32,174 bases of DNA from Candidatus Omnitrophota bacterium (GTDB taxonomy: Bacteria > Omnitrophota > Omnitrophia > Omnitrophales > Omnitrophaceae), in the NCBI GenBank assembly GCA_029561555.1, contig JAKQXH010000068.1, forward strand, positions 1 to 32,174. The letters run 5' to 3'. Below, piece after piece: positions 17,012 through 27,573 of this stretch (the stretch's first letter is position 1; each line of letters starts with the position of its first letter). Made by a program: the position numbers and the translations under genes. Below the pieces are notes generated by a model. It ran no database searches, was not told the origin of the DNA, and saw only the letters and a list, made by a program, of their open reading frames with translations.

Positions 17012-17160
17012 TTCCCCGGCTTGCTGAAAAAGTCGTTTTATTGCCCGGTCGGTTTGAAACGGGAGGCACATGTTTTTGTCCGGAAGATTCCTTTTAGCGA
17101 AGAATGCGGGGACTGTCTTTCCGGCGGGAGAACGGAAAATGAGGGAAGGATCGGATTCAG

Positions 17161-18081
17161 ATGACGGAAACGGAAAATCGTTCTGAGGGGCCGGCGGCGT
17201 TTCGCTCGGGGTTTATTTCGATTGTCGGGAAACCCAATGTGGGTAAATCCACCCTGCTGAATCATCTGCTGGGAGAGAAAATCGCGCCGGTTTCCAAAAA
17301 GCCCCAGACGACGCGGGAAGTGATTCACGGAATACGGACGGACGAAACTTCGCAAATCATTTTTATCGATACCCCCGGGATGCACAAGCCGAAGGACGCT
17401 CTCGGGGAGCTGATGGTGCAGGAAATCAAACGGACCTTGGGCGAAGCCGACATTATTTATTTCGTCGTCGAACCCCAGCCCAAGGACGAAGAAAGCGAGC
17501 GGTTTTTGGGCCTGCTCAAGGATTTCCGGGGCTCCGTTTTTCTCCTGATCAATAAAGTCGACGAATTGGAAGATAAAAGCCGGATGCTTCCCGTCATTGA
17601 CCATTATCAGCGGTTATTCGAATTCAAGGAATTTGTTCCGATCTCCGCCCTCCGAAAAATTGCCTTGGATACCCTTCTGGAAGTGACTCGGAAATACCTG
17701 CCGGTTCACCCGCCTTATTTCCCGGCCGACATGATATCGGACCGTCCGATCCGGGATATCGTCAAGGAATTGATCCGGGAGAAAGTCGTGCGGTTTACGG
17801 GCGAAGAAATCCCCTATGTGACGGCGGTATCCGTGGAAGAAATGAGCGAACGGGACGACGGTCTGATCGAAATTCACGCGAATATTTTCGTCGATAAGGA
17901 ATCTCAAAAGGGGATTTTGATCGGCAAGGGAGGGACGAAGATCAAACAAATCGGGCAGGCGGCCCGGCAGGATTTGGAGCGCTTTCTCGGAGGGCATGTG
18001 TATCTGGACTTGAGAGTCAAAGTGCTTCCGGGCTGGAAAAACGATCCGTCCCGCCTGAAAGACTTCGGGTATTCTTCCTGA
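17161..18081 (+). CDS. era: GTPase Era
   Basis: GKPNVGKSTL, DTPGMHKP, NKVD, C-terminal KH GKGGTKIKQIGQAARQDLE. Confidence 0.96.
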   Translation: MTETENRSEGPAAFRSGFISIVGKPNVGKSTLLNHLLGEKIAPVSKKPQTTREVIHGIRTDETSQIIFIDTPGMHKPKDALGELMVQEIKRTLGEADIIYFVVEPQPKDEESERFLGLLKDFRGSVFLLINKVDELEDKSRMLPVIDHYQRLFEFKEFVPISALRKIALDTLLEVTRKYLPVHPPYFPADMISDRPIRDIVKELIREKVVRFTGEEIPYVTAVSVEEMSERDDGLIEIHANIFVDKESQKGILIGKGGTKIKQIGQAARQDLERFLGGHVYLDLRVKVLPGWKNDPSRLKDFGYSS

Positions 18082-18090
18082 GGGTCTCTT

Positions 18091-18101
18091 TGTGCTATAA
18101 T
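18091..18101 (+). promoter_or_regulatory. Extended -10 promoter TGTGCTATAAT
   Basis: TGnTATAAT at 18094-18101, upstream of ktrB. Confidence 0.55.
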
Positions 18102-18123
18102 CCTTTCCCTTTTAGACACTAAA

Positions 18124-19473
18124 ATGAAAGCAAACGACAATCAAGCGCTGGCTTTGAGTTTTATCGTTCTGATCGGCGTGGGGGCCTTTCTCCTGTGGCT
18201 TCCTTTTTCTTATTCCGCGGGAAAGCTCTCCTTTATCGATGCTCTGTTTACCGCGACTTCCGCAGTCTGCGTGACCGGGCTCACGACGGTCAATATAAGC
18301 GACTTTACTCCTTGGGGGCAGGCCGTTATCGCCGTTTTGATCCAATTAGGGGGGATCGGGATTCTGACCTTTTCCACGTTTTTTATTTTCTCCATGGGGC
18401 GTCGGATTTCCTTTTCGAACCGGTCGTTTATTCAGGACAGCATTCGCGGTTATGTGGCCAGAGACCTGTTTCATGTGTTTAAAGCGATTCTGTTTTTCAC
18501 TTTTTCCGTCGAAATCCTCGGGGCGGGGATTCTTTTCATCCGTTTTTCCAAGCTCTATCCTTTGCACGAATCGGTTTTTTGCTCTATCTTTCACTCTGTT
18601 TCCGCTTTCTGCAACGCGGGGCTCAGTTTGTTTCCGACGAGCATGACTGCGTTTCGCGGGGATGGTCTCGTCAATCTGACGCTGATGGGGCTGATTATTG
18701 CCGGAGGATTGGGGTTTTTGGTGCTGGACGATTTGGTTCAGGCCGTCCGCGCTTTTTTCGGAAGAAGGGAATACCGGATTAGTTTCCATACCCGGGTGAT
18801 GCTGTGGTCGACGCTTTTTCTGATTATCAGCGGAGCGGTTGCTTTTTTCGGTCTCGAACGGGAGAATATCCTTAAAACCCTTTCCGGAAAAGAACAGGTG
18901 CTGGTCTCCTTTTTTCAGTCGATTACCGCCCGGACCTGCGGTTTTAATACCGTGGATATCGGAAAATTAACCGAACCGACTTCTTTTGTTCTGATCTCCC
19001 TGATGTTCATCGGGGCCGGTGCCAACTCGACGGGAGGCGGCATCAAGGTTTCGACGTTTGCGATTTTATTCGCGCTATTTTTGTGCCGTCTGCAGGGGAG
19101 GCGGAGCACTTCCATTTCCCGAAGGAAAATTCCCGATGATATCGTCGGCCGGAGCCTGACCGTTGCCACGGCGGCACTGCTCTTGATTTTTGTCACTGTG
19201 ATTATCCTTGAGGTTCTTGAGCATTACGGGGAAGCCCACATGATGGGGCAGGGCTCTTTTCTGGAGATCTTATTTGAAACCGTCTCTGCGTTCGGGACGG
19301 TTGGCCTTTCCATGGGGATCACCCCGTTTCTGACGTCGGCTTCGAAGTGGGTGCTGATTTTGACGATGTTTGCCGGACGAATCGGGCCTTTGACGCTTGC
19401 GTTTGCGATCGGGATGAAGGAAAGCCAGCTTGACAGATACGAATATCCCGAAGAAGATGTTATGGTCGGGTGA
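18124..19473 (+). CDS. ktrB: TrkH/KtrB-family potassium transporter membrane subunit
   Basis: TATSAVCVTGLTT selectivity-filter repeat, GGIGILTFSTF, TARTCGFNT, GGGIKVSTF. Confidence 0.93.
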   Translation: MKANDNQALALSFIVLIGVGAFLLWLPFSYSAGKLSFIDALFTATSAVCVTGLTTVNISDFTPWGQAVIAVLIQLGGIGILTFSTFFIFSMGRRISFSNRSFIQDSIRGYVARDLFHVFKAILFFTFSVEILGAGILFIRFSKLYPLHESVFCSIFHSVSAFCNAGLSLFPTSMTAFRGDGLVNLTLMGLIIAGGLGFLVLDDLVQAVRAFFGRREYRISFHTRVMLWSTLFLIISGAVAFFGLERENILKTLSGKEQVLVSFFQSITARTCGFNTVDIGKLTEPTSFVLISLMFIGAGANSTGGGIKVSTFAILFALFLCRLQGRRSTSISRRKIPDDIVGRSLTVATAALLLIFVTVIILEVLEHYGEAHMMGQGSFLEILFETVSAFGTVGLSMGITPFLTSASKWVLILTMFAGRIGPLTLAFAIGMKESQLDRYEYPEEDVMVG

Positions 19474-19525
19474 CGGCAAGTCCGGCGCGTATGAGACGAA
19501 TCATTAACACGCATAAGGAAAGCTC

Positions 19526-20188
19526 ATGAAAAAAGTCGTTTTAATCGGAGTGGGTAAATTCGGCGCGATCCTCGCCAGGGCTTTGTCGGAGAAGGAATGC
19601 GACGTCCTGGTTCTCGATTCCGACAAGGAAAAGATCGATGAACTGAAAGACAAGGTGTCCCAGGCGGTGGTGGCGGACGCGATGGATAAGGACGTTTTGG
19701 TCAAGCTGGGCGTTCCGGAAGCGGATTTTGTGGTGGTCAGCCTGGGCGACCGGATCGACGCCAGCGTCCTGCTGACTTTGTATCTGCACGAATTGGAGGT
19801 GAAGCGGATTATCGTGAAGGCGCAGAATGAGGACCATGCCAAGGTCCTGAAGGTGGTGGGGGCCCATGAGGTTTTGATCCCCGAGAAAGACGAAGCCCTC
19901 CGGCTCGCCAATTCGATTCTGACGCCGAATATTCTCGAATCTCTCCAGCTTTCCGACGAATACGGAATCATTGAAGTGGTGGCTCCCGAGGACTATTTTT
20001 TCAAAACCCTCCGGGAACTTGAAATTCGTAAAAAATACGGAGTCCATGTGCTGGGGATTCATAAACCTCTCGAAGGCGCTTTGAATGTGGTCCCTCCTCC
20101 GGATTACGAAATCCGGCCCGACGATATCCTGATCGTCATCGGAGACAACAAGAACCTGGAAAAATTCAAAAAGAAGACCCAGGGGTAA
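19526..20188 (+). CDS. ktrA: TrkA/KtrA-family potassium channel regulatory subunit
   Basis: VVLIGVGKFGAILARAL Rossmann RCK-N, C-terminal RCK-C. Confidence 0.93.
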   Translation: MKKVVLIGVGKFGAILARALSEKECDVLVLDSDKEKIDELKDKVSQAVVADAMDKDVLVKLGVPEADFVVVSLGDRIDASVLLTLYLHELEVKRIIVKAQNEDHAKVLKVVGAHEVLIPEKDEALRLANSILTPNILESLQLSDEYGIIEVVAPEDYFFKTLRELEIRKKYGVHVLGIHKPLEGALNVVPPPDYEIRPDDILIVIGDNKNLEKFKKKTQG

Positions 20189-20241
20189 CGGATCATTAAA
20201 GCCGGATCGATTGTCGAATTGAGAGCCGGAACCTCGAAAAC

Positions 20242-21249
20242 ATGAAAATCATTTTAAAATTTCTTGCGGGCACGGGTTTTTTCATCGCGTTTCTTTTTGT
20301 CTCATGCGGGACGGGCTCCGCGCTGGACGCCTTGGATTTGTTTAAATTTGATTACCAAACCCGTGTCGAACTGCAGTCGAACCGTTCGGTGTATGATCCG
20401 GCGAAGCCCTACGGGGTGATCAGCCCTCTGACGGATTACATCTGCCGCGTGACGGCCCGGATCCTCGGGCAAAACCGTCTTCCGGATGCGTGGCGCGCAA
20501 AACTGGACGGATTGTCTCCGGGGGGCGTTTTGCTGGATTTTGTATCGCCTCAGGAAATCGCCGAGATCCCGGATGAAGTTTTGAAGCGGAATTACACGGG
20601 CGCCCAGTTTTTTTTCAAAACGTCCGTGCCTTTCGATACGATCCTCGAACGGTTCCGGGACCGCGCAAATTATTACCGGGCGGTTCCGGGCATGGCGGAA
20701 TCCAAGTTGATCGAAGCGCGGGGGAATCGCTTCGATGTCCGGACGGTCCGGGAGACGAGCGCTTCGGTTTTCGGCATGAGGGAATCCGTTTATTCCACGG
20801 CGGATATCGAAGCCGCGCTTGACGGGGGGCGGAAGGAAGTGGTGAAGGTCCAGCTCCTGAAAGATCCGGAAGGATCGTCCGGGTCGCTGTTGTTTTACGA
20901 CAGCCTTTGGTATTTCGAAAGCATTCCGGAGGGAACGGCCGGATTTTATCTCACATTTTCCTGCCTCCCCTGGGACTGCGCCAAGACCCCGAAATTTTTC
21001 CCCTTGCTTTCCAATGAGGTCCGGCGGCAGGTGGTCCGCCACTTCCTCGACGGCGTCGCGGAAACCGTTCTGGCTTTTTTGGCGACGACCGAAGACCCCC
21101 GGCTTCGGGAAAAAAACTTCTCCGATTTTACCGCCGAGGATAAAAAACTCGCCGAAAAAATCATTAACACCCGGAAAAAAGAAATGCACGCCGCAAGAAG
21201 CGGCCATCGGAAATTTCCGTGGAACGGGCTTTTAGGGAAACTAAAATAA
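20242..21249 (+). CDS. Exported protein of unknown function (SRPBCC-like central region suspected)
   Basis: Hydrophobic N-terminal signal ending FVSCG; ORF 335 aa; no decisive family motif. Confidence 0.6.
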   Translation: MKIILKFLAGTGFFIAFLFVSCGTGSALDALDLFKFDYQTRVELQSNRSVYDPAKPYGVISPLTDYICRVTARILGQNRLPDAWRAKLDGLSPGGVLLDFVSPQEIAEIPDEVLKRNYTGAQFFFKTSVPFDTILERFRDRANYYRAVPGMAESKLIEARGNRFDVRTVRETSASVFGMRESVYSTADIEAALDGGRKEVVKVQLLKDPEGSSGSLLFYDSLWYFESIPEGTAGFYLTFSCLPWDCAKTPKFFPLLSNEVRRQVVRHFLDGVAETVLAFLATTEDPRLREKNFSDFTAEDKKLAEKIINTRKKEMHAARSGHRKFPWNGLLGKLK

Positions 21250-21671
21250 TCCGGGTCATTTCTTCGGGCGGAGTCGTTTACAAAAGACGCAACGGAAAAA
21301 TCCGCGTCTGCCTCATCAACCGGAGAAGAAAGGTGTGGTGTCTTCCGAAAGGGCATGTCGAAAAAGGGGAGACGCTTGCCAAAACCGCGGAGCGGGAGAT
21401 CCGGGAAGAAACGGGCCTTTCCGCTTCTCCGATCCGGAAATTAGGGGCCATCCGCTACCAGTTTTTCGAAAACGGGCTTCGACATCGAAAAAAAGTTCAC
21501 TTCTTCCTCTGCCGTTATCTGAAGGGAAAGGCGCATGCCGCGGACCGTGAAGTCAGGCAGGCCCGATGGTTCCCGATCGATCACGCGTCGGAAGTGCTGA
21601 CGTTTGCCGGCGAAAAAATCATTTTGGGAAAAGCAAAACGGATTCTTTCGGATTGCGGGAGCCGCCAATGA
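21219..21671 (+). CDS. NUDIX hydrolase
   Basis: Nudix box GHVEKGETLAKTAEREIREETGL. Confidence 0.93.
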   Translation: MERAFRETKIIRVISSGGVVYKRRNGKIRVCLINRRRKVWCLPKGHVEKGETLAKTAEREIREETGLSASPIRKLGAIRYQFFENGLRHRKKVHFFLCRYLKGKAHAADREVRQARWFPIDHASEVLTFAGEKIILGKAKRILSDCGSRQ

Positions 21672-22987
21672 CCGGGACGAATTTTTCGGTTCCGAACATG
21701 GTTTTTGCGGATGAGCGGGGAGAAATTTTCAATCATCCGTCGCTTGAGATGATGGGACAGGAGGCCCTTTCTCATTTCCGGATGGAAAGCGGGGATTGGA
21801 TTCCTCTGCCGGAGGGGACGAAATTTTTTACCATGCCCGGACATTTTCCGGCGGGATGGGATGCCTCGACCGGCGGGAAGATTGTGCTTCGGGAAGCCGA
21901 ATGGGAAGGGAAGGTCCGGGGCATTCAGGCGGTCAGCGCGTTCATGTCTCCCGGGTTCACAAGAACTTTTCTCCCGGCCGTCGAGCGGAGAGATGATGCG
22001 CCGGTTTTGCCTCTCTGGGCCTATGCGGCGGTAGGGTGGAAAGACGGGCGTTTTTGGACGGCGGGGATTCGCGTGGACCCGAAGGAGAACTGGGATGCGA
22101 GACAGTATGACGACCGTGTTTTACTGCCGCGGGTGAAGAAACGGCTCGCCGGTTCGCCGGACAATCGTCTGCTCCGGCATCTCGAGCGCTGCGCGCTCCG
22201 GTATCACTGCCTGGCGGCCAAAAATCTTTTCCTCGGACGATGGGAATGTCCCTTGCCGGTTTCGCCGGCCTGCAATGCGGACTGCCTGGGATGCCTTTCC
22301 CTTCAACCGGAAGACCGTTTTCACGCTTCGCATGAAAGACTCGATTTTGTTCCCAGACCGGATGAAATTCTCGGGATTGCCGTTCCGCACCTGGAGCGGG
22401 CTTCCGAAGCGGTGGTCAGTTTCGGGCAGGGATGCGAGGGTGAACCTTTGCTGCAGGCGGAATTGATTGCGGAGGCCATCCGCGGAATCCGCCGTGCGAC
22501 CCGGAAAGGTGTGATCCACCTCAACACCAACGGCTATTCGCCCTCGCGGATCGCGCTCTTGGCCGAAGCGGGCCTGGACAGTGTCCGGATCAGCCTGAAT
22601 TCGGCCCGCCCCGAGCATTATCGGCGCTACGGGAATCCCCGGGGGTTTGATTTTCCGGATGTCAGGGAATCGATCAGAATCGCGGGCGAAAACGGTGTTT
22701 TTACCTCGATCAACTACCTGACTTTTCCCGGCCTGACCGACACCGAAGAAGAAATCGAAAGTTTTTCGGCGCTGATTCGCGAGACGAAGCCGGACATGAT
22801 TCAGTGGAAGAACCTGAATATCGATCCTTTTCAATATGTGTCGCGGATGGGGTTCGATGCCGGCACCCCCAAAGGGATGCGCCGGGCAATCGGCGAAATC
22901 AGGAAGCGGTTTCCTAAAATTCACTTCGGCTATTTTAACTGTTCCCGCGAAATCATCACCGCGCTTCGCGGCGCGGCGTGTTCCTGA
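21668..22987 (+). CDS. Radical SAM protein with ~190-aa N-terminal extension
   Basis: CNADCLGC (CX3CX2C), SFGQGCEGEPLL, HLNTNGY, VRISLNSARPEHY; start at 21668 overlaps the nudix stop. Confidence 0.85.
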   Translation: MTGTNFSVPNMVFADERGEIFNHPSLEMMGQEALSHFRMESGDWIPLPEGTKFFTMPGHFPAGWDASTGGKIVLREAEWEGKVRGIQAVSAFMSPGFTRTFLPAVERRDDAPVLPLWAYAAVGWKDGRFWTAGIRVDPKENWDARQYDDRVLLPRVKKRLAGSPDNRLLRHLERCALRYHCLAAKNLFLGRWECPLPVSPACNADCLGCLSLQPEDRFHASHERLDFVPRPDEILGIAVPHLERASEAVVSFGQGCEGEPLLQAELIAEAIRGIRRATRKGVIHLNTNGYSPSRIALLAEAGLDSVRISLNSARPEHYRRYGNPRGFDFPDVRESIRIAGENGVFTSINYLTFPGLTDTEEEIESFSALIRETKPDMIQWKNLNIDPFQYVSRMGFDAGTPKGMRRAIGEIRKRFPKIHFGYFNCSREIITALRGAACS

Positions 22988-23071
22988 CGATCAAGACGCC
23001 CCTTTCGTTTTCTCTCCGAAGGCCCTGAAAAGTGGCGTCCGTTTCCGGATTCTGTGATATGATTTCCGATC

Positions 23072-24400
23072 ATGATATCCATGCGCCGTTTTTTTGGAAA
23101 TATCGTCGCCAGTTTGTTTCTTGTGGCCGTAGCGGGCTGTCTTCGCGTGCATCTCCCGAAAGCGGAAATTAAATCTCCCGGCGAAAAGGAAGTTTTTTCC
23201 TGGGGGAAAGCCGTCGAGGGATCTCTGCGGAATCACCCCGATCTTTTACAGGCCCGCGCGCAGATCGAGTCCGCGGCGCGTGACCGCGATTCCGCCGCCG
23301 GGGATTATCTGCCGAGCGTTGACGGGGGGATGGACCGCAGCCGTTCGCGCGGCACCGGGACGGCCGCCATGAAAGACAGCCTGAGTTTCGATATTACCGC
23401 GTCCCAAAATCTCTTTGACGGATTGAACACGACGGGGAATTTTCTGGCGGCCCGCAAGCGGCTTGAATCCTCGAAACTGGCGTACCGGGACACGAGCGCT
23501 TCGGTCCGGCTTCGTCTCCGGACGGCGTTTGTTCAGGTGCTCGAATACAACAAACTCCTTGATGTCAATCGCCGGATTGCCTCCCGTCGGCATGACAATG
23601 CCGAAATGATCCGCCTGCGCTATGAAGCGGGGAGGGAAAATTTGGGGTCCGCGCTTCGGGCCGGGGCGATCGCGTCCCAGGCGGATTTCGACGTCCGGCA
23701 GACGGAGCGGCAGATCGACAGCAAATCGATTCTTCTGGGCCGCGAAATCGGCGGGGACTTTTATCTGCCGGTTCAGATTGAAGGGGATCTGGAGACATTG
23801 GTTTTGGGCCTGAACGGAATCAAACCGGATTTTGTCGGGCTTGCGGAACAGACCCCTCAGGTCCGGAAATTCATCCGGATCGCGGAGGCGTTCAAAGCCG
23901 CGGTGATTTCCGCGCAATCGGGTGTTTGGCCGAAAGTCGACGGCGCGTATAATTACGGATACACGGGAGCCAAGGAATCCCAGCTTCGCGATAACATGCT
24001 GCTCGGATTGACCGTGACGGTCCCTTTTTTCAACGGCGGGAAAAATATCGCCGCGATCCGGAAAGCGCGGGCGGATTACGAGGCGGCCTTGCAGGCGGCG
24101 CGGAGTGTCCGGGACGCGAGGGTTGCCGAACTGGCGGACGGATGGGCGCTGTTTCGGGACGCCGCCGAGTCCGTCGAAGTTCAGAGGGAATTCCTGAAGG
24201 CGAACCGCGAGCGGGCGGATATCGTTCGCGCGGAATACACGTCGGGTCTTGCCAATTTTCAGGATTTTGATATTTCCGAACAGGAGATCACCGATACGGA
24301 AAAGAATTTCGTGCGAAGCATGGCGTTGGCGCTGATTCAGAAAGCGAACTGGGAATATTTGAAGGGCGAAACTTTGGAGGATGCGAAAGATGCAAATTAA
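23072..24400 (+). CDS. TolC-family outer membrane efflux protein, predicted lipoprotein
   Basis: VAVAGC lipobox; duplicated OEP helical repeats; promoter-like TGTGATATGAT upstream. Confidence 0.88.
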   Translation: MISMRRFFGNIVASLFLVAVAGCLRVHLPKAEIKSPGEKEVFSWGKAVEGSLRNHPDLLQARAQIESAARDRDSAAGDYLPSVDGGMDRSRSRGTGTAAMKDSLSFDITASQNLFDGLNTTGNFLAARKRLESSKLAYRDTSASVRLRLRTAFVQVLEYNKLLDVNRRIASRRHDNAEMIRLRYEAGRENLGSALRAGAIASQADFDVRQTERQIDSKSILLGREIGGDFYLPVQIEGDLETLVLGLNGIKPDFVGLAEQTPQVRKFIRIAEAFKAAVISAQSGVWPKVDGAYNYGYTGAKESQLRDNMLLGLTVTVPFFNGGKNIAAIRKARADYEAALQAARSVRDARVAELADGWALFRDAAESVEVQREFLKANRERADIVRAEYTSGLANFQDFDISEQEITDTEKNFVRSMALALIQKANWEYLKGETLEDAKDAN

Positions 24401-25382
24401 AGCGGTCCCTCGGGTTTTAAAATATGCTTTTGCGGTTTTGGGGATCATTCTGATTGTCAAGGCGGGGTGCCATTGGCTTGAGCCCGGTGGGAAAGTTCCG
24501 CTGCGGATCCTTCGGTCGGTAAACGTGAAGCGGGGAGATTTGATGCTCAAGATCAATGCGACGGGGACCGTGAAGCCCCAGAATCGCGTGGAGATCAAGC
24601 CGCCTATCGCGGGCCGGATTGAGGAAGTCCTGGTTTCGGAAGGGGAGCAGGTGAAGGCGGGACAAATCCTTGCCCAGATGAGCTCGACGGAACGCGCCGC
24701 GCTGTTGGATGCGGCCCGGGCGCAGGGAGGAAAAGTCCTGGAACGATGGGAGAACGCGTATAAACCCGCTCCGCTTCTCGCGCCGTTGGACGGGACGGTG
24801 ATCGTTCGCGCGGTTGAGCCCGGGCAGACGGTGACGACGAGTGATCCCGTGGTCGTTCTTTCGGACCGGTTGATTGTCGAAGCGCAGGTCGACGAGACGG
24901 ACCTGGCCGAAGTGAAACTCGGGCAGGACGTTGAGGTCCGCTTGGACGCCTATCCGGACAAAATGATTCCCGCGAAAGTCGTTCATATCAGCTATGAAAG
25001 CACGTTGGTGAACAATGTGAACGTTTACGCGATCGATATTTATTCCGACAGCGTACCCGAAATGTTCCGGAGCGGGATGACGGCCGATGTGACGTTTATT
25101 GTCGCCAATCTCAAAAATGTTTTACTGATTCCCGCCGAAGCCGTTAATGAATGGCCGTCGTATGCGAAAAAACCGGAAGGGATACGGTTCGCGGCTTATA
25201 CCCGATCGTTCACGGGGAATCCCGTCCCCGTCCCGGTGAAAATCGGCGCTTCCGACGGCCGGATGACCGAAATTTTAAGCGGCCTCAAGGAAGGGGAGAC
25301 GATTCTGGTGGTCCGCCGCAAAGAAGCGGCCGTTCAGGGAAGCCCTTTTTCACCTTTCGGCGGGTCCCGAAAAAGGGCTTGA
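24390..25382 (+). CDS. MacA/HlyD-family periplasmic adaptor with short hairpin
   Basis: Lipoyl half motifs PIAGRIEEVLVSEGEQVKAGQILAQM and PLDGTVIVRAVEPGQTVT. Confidence 0.88.
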   Translation: MQIKAVPRVLKYAFAVLGIILIVKAGCHWLEPGGKVPLRILRSVNVKRGDLMLKINATGTVKPQNRVEIKPPIAGRIEEVLVSEGEQVKAGQILAQMSSTERAALLDAARAQGGKVLERWENAYKPAPLLAPLDGTVIVRAVEPGQTVTTSDPVVVLSDRLIVEAQVDETDLAEVKLGQDVEVRLDAYPDKMIPAKVVHISYESTLVNNVNVYAIDIYSDSVPEMFRSGMTADVTFIVANLKNVLLIPAEAVNEWPSYAKKPEGIRFAAYTRSFTGNPVPVPVKIGASDGRMTEILSGLKEGETILVVRRKEAAVQGSPFSPFGGSRKRA

Positions 25383-25387
25383 GCCGG

Positions 25388-27358
25388 ATGATCGAGACCT
25401 TCGAGCTTCGAAAAACCTACCGGATCGGCGACGTCGATATTCACGCCTTGCGGGGTGTTTCGCTTCGCATCGAGCAGGGCGAGTTTGTTTCGATTATGGG
25501 CGCTTCAGGGTCCGGAAAATCCACTCTGATGCATCTCTTGGGATTTTTGGATACGCCGGATGAAGGATCCATCCGTTTGTTCGGGCAGGATGTGACGGGA
25601 CTGAAGGAAGACGAACGGGCTTTTATCCGGAACAAAGTCATCGGCTTTGTGTTTCAGCAATTCAATTTATTGAACCGCTCGACCGCGATCGAAAATGTGG
25701 CTCTCCCTCTTTTGTATTCGAAACGGGACACTTCCGAAGTAAGGGGGAAAGCCGTTCAGCTGCTGGAAAAAGTCGGGCTTTCCGAAAGGCTCCGTCACCG
25801 GCCGAATCAGCTTTCGGGAGGCCAGCAGCAGCGGGTGGCGATTGCGAGGGCCCTTGTGAACGATCCTCTGGTGATTCTCGCGGATGAACCGACCGGGAAT
25901 TTGGATTCTGCCGCGGGAGAGGAAATCCTTTCCATTTTCAAAAAACTTCATCAGGACGGAATGACGGTGATTCTCGTGACGCATGACGAGGAAATCGGCC
26001 GCTCCGCGGAGCGGATCATCCGGGTTCATGACGGGAAGATTGTCGGCGATACACCCGCGAAGAAAACGGTTTTGCGTTCAAAAAGCCCTTTCGATTCTTC
26101 CGCCCTTTTTTCGCCTCTCGCCCAAAAAAAATCTTATACGGTAAAAGAATTCCGGGAACATCTCAATCAGGCGTTTCGGATGATCCGGTCCAATAAAATG
26201 CGCTCGATTCTTTCCATGCTGGGAGTTTTAATCGGCGTAGCTTGCGTGATCACCATGCTGGCCCTCGGTCGCGGCGCGCAGGCGTCCGTGACGGCGCAGC
26301 TTGCCCGTCTGGGATCCAATCTGCTTTCAATCCGTCCGGGATCCGTCAAAGTTCACGGTGCTTTTCAAGATGCTGCTGCGGCAACGCGTTTGACCATCGA
26401 AGACATGCGCGCGATACAGGAGACCGTTCCGGGAGTCAAGAGAAGCGTTTCGCAGGTGACGGGGCAGGCACAGGCGGTTTACGGGAACCGGAATTGGAAT
26501 ACGGCGGTGGTCGGTGCCACCAAGGATTATCCGAATGTCCGGAACGCGGTGCCGGTCCTCGGCCGGTTCTTTACCGAAGAAGAGGACCAAACCCGGAAAA
26601 GAGTTGCGCTGATCGGACAGACGGTGGCGCGGGAACTTTTCGGGGACAAGAATTTTCTGGGGGAAACATTCAAAATCAACCGGATCAATTTTCAGGTGAT
26701 CGGTTTGTTGCCTTCCCAGGGGTCCAATCCGTTTCACGACCAGGACGACATCGTGGTGATTCCGCTTCAGACCGCGATGAAGCGGGTGTTTGGGAAGGAC
26801 TATCTGGATCAGATTGATGTCGAAATGGAGGACGAAAATGAGATCGCCGCCGCGATTCCGGAAATCGAAAAGATGATCATCCGCCGGCATAAGTTGAGGC
26901 CGGATCAGTACGAGACTTTCAACATCCGCAACAACGCGACGGTTCAGGAGGCGCTGTCAAACAGCACCCGCGTGTTTTCGATTCTGCTGGGCTCGGTTGC
27001 GGCCATTTCATTGGTTGTGGGAGGCATCGGGATCATGAACATCATGCTGGTTTCCGTGACCGAACGGACGCGGGAGATCGGCCTGAGAAAAGCGATCGGC
27101 GCGGCACCGCGCGACATCATGGCGCAATTTCTCGTGGAGTCCGTGGCGATCACGTTTATCGGAGGGACTGCCGGCGTGATTTTAGGGGCCTCGCTTTCGG
27201 GGTTGATTTCGCTTCTGGCCGATTGGAAAACCATTATCGAATTGAAATCAATCCTTCTCGCCTTTCTTTTTTCCGTCGGCGTCGGGATCGGTTTCGGCCT
27301 TTGGCCCGCCCGAAAAGCAGCCCGGATGGATCCGATTACTTCTCTGCGGTATGAATAG
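25388..27358 (+). CDS. macB: MacB-like ABC transporter (fused ATPase + permease)
   Basis: [32 protein letters not shown]; MacB permease [28 protein letters not shown]; start corrected from 25151 to 25388. Confidence 0.93.
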   Translation: MIETFELRKTYRIGDVDIHALRGVSLRIEQGEFVSIMGASGSGKSTLMHLLGFLDTPDEGSIRLFGQDVTGLKEDERAFIRNKVIGFVFQQFNLLNRSTAIENVALPLLYSKRDTSEVRGKAVQLLEKVGLSERLRHRPNQLSGGQQQRVAIARALVNDPLVILADEPTGNLDSAAGEEILSIFKKLHQDGMTVILVTHDEEIGRSAERIIRVHDGKIVGDTPAKKTVLRSKSPFDSSALFSPLAQKKSYTVKEFREHLNQAFRMIRSNKMRSILSMLGVLIGVACVITMLALGRGAQASVTAQLARLGSNLLSIRPGSVKVHGAFQDAAAATRLTIEDMRAIQETVPGVKRSVSQVTGQAQAVYGNRNWNTAVVGATKDYPNVRNAVPVLGRFFTEEEDQTRKRVALIGQTVARELFGDKNFLGETFKINRINFQVIGLLPSQGSNPFHDQDDIVVIPLQTAMKRVFGKDYLDQIDVEMEDENEIAAAIPEIEKMIIRRHKLRPDQYETFNIRNNATVQEALSNSTRVFSILLGSVAAISLVVGGIGIMNIMLVSVTERTREIGLRKAIGAAPRDIMAQFLVESVAITFIGGTAGVILGASLSGLISLLADWKTIIELKSILLAFLFSVGVGIGFGLWPARKAARMDPITSLRYE

Positions 27359-27380
27359 TCCCGGGAAGGGGGGCAACCTG

Positions 27381-27409
27381 TTGACAGTGTTTTAGCCTTC
27401 CCCTATAAT
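27381..27409 (+). promoter_or_regulatory. Perfect consensus promoter TTGACA-N17-TATAAT for arg operon
   Basis: TTGACA 27381-27386, TATAAT 27404-27409. Confidence 0.8.
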
Positions 27410-27573
27410 AAACCCTTCTTTTTAAAGGAGATAGAGCCGAATCACGCAAGGAGCAAACTCGTCGACGGATCCGTTTTTTTTCAAAAAGGAAATTTTTGAA
27501 GTATCCGGAAGATGGGAAAACCGTTTTTAACCTCCTGAATTCTTAGAAACCACCGGGAAAGGCATATTCACTG

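Noticed and set aside
23246-24598. 450-aa minus-strand ORF
   Set aside because: Antisense to tolC with no recognisable domain
25151-25387. 79-aa N-terminal extension of MacB
   Set aside because: Out-of-frame overlap with macA; true start ATG 25388
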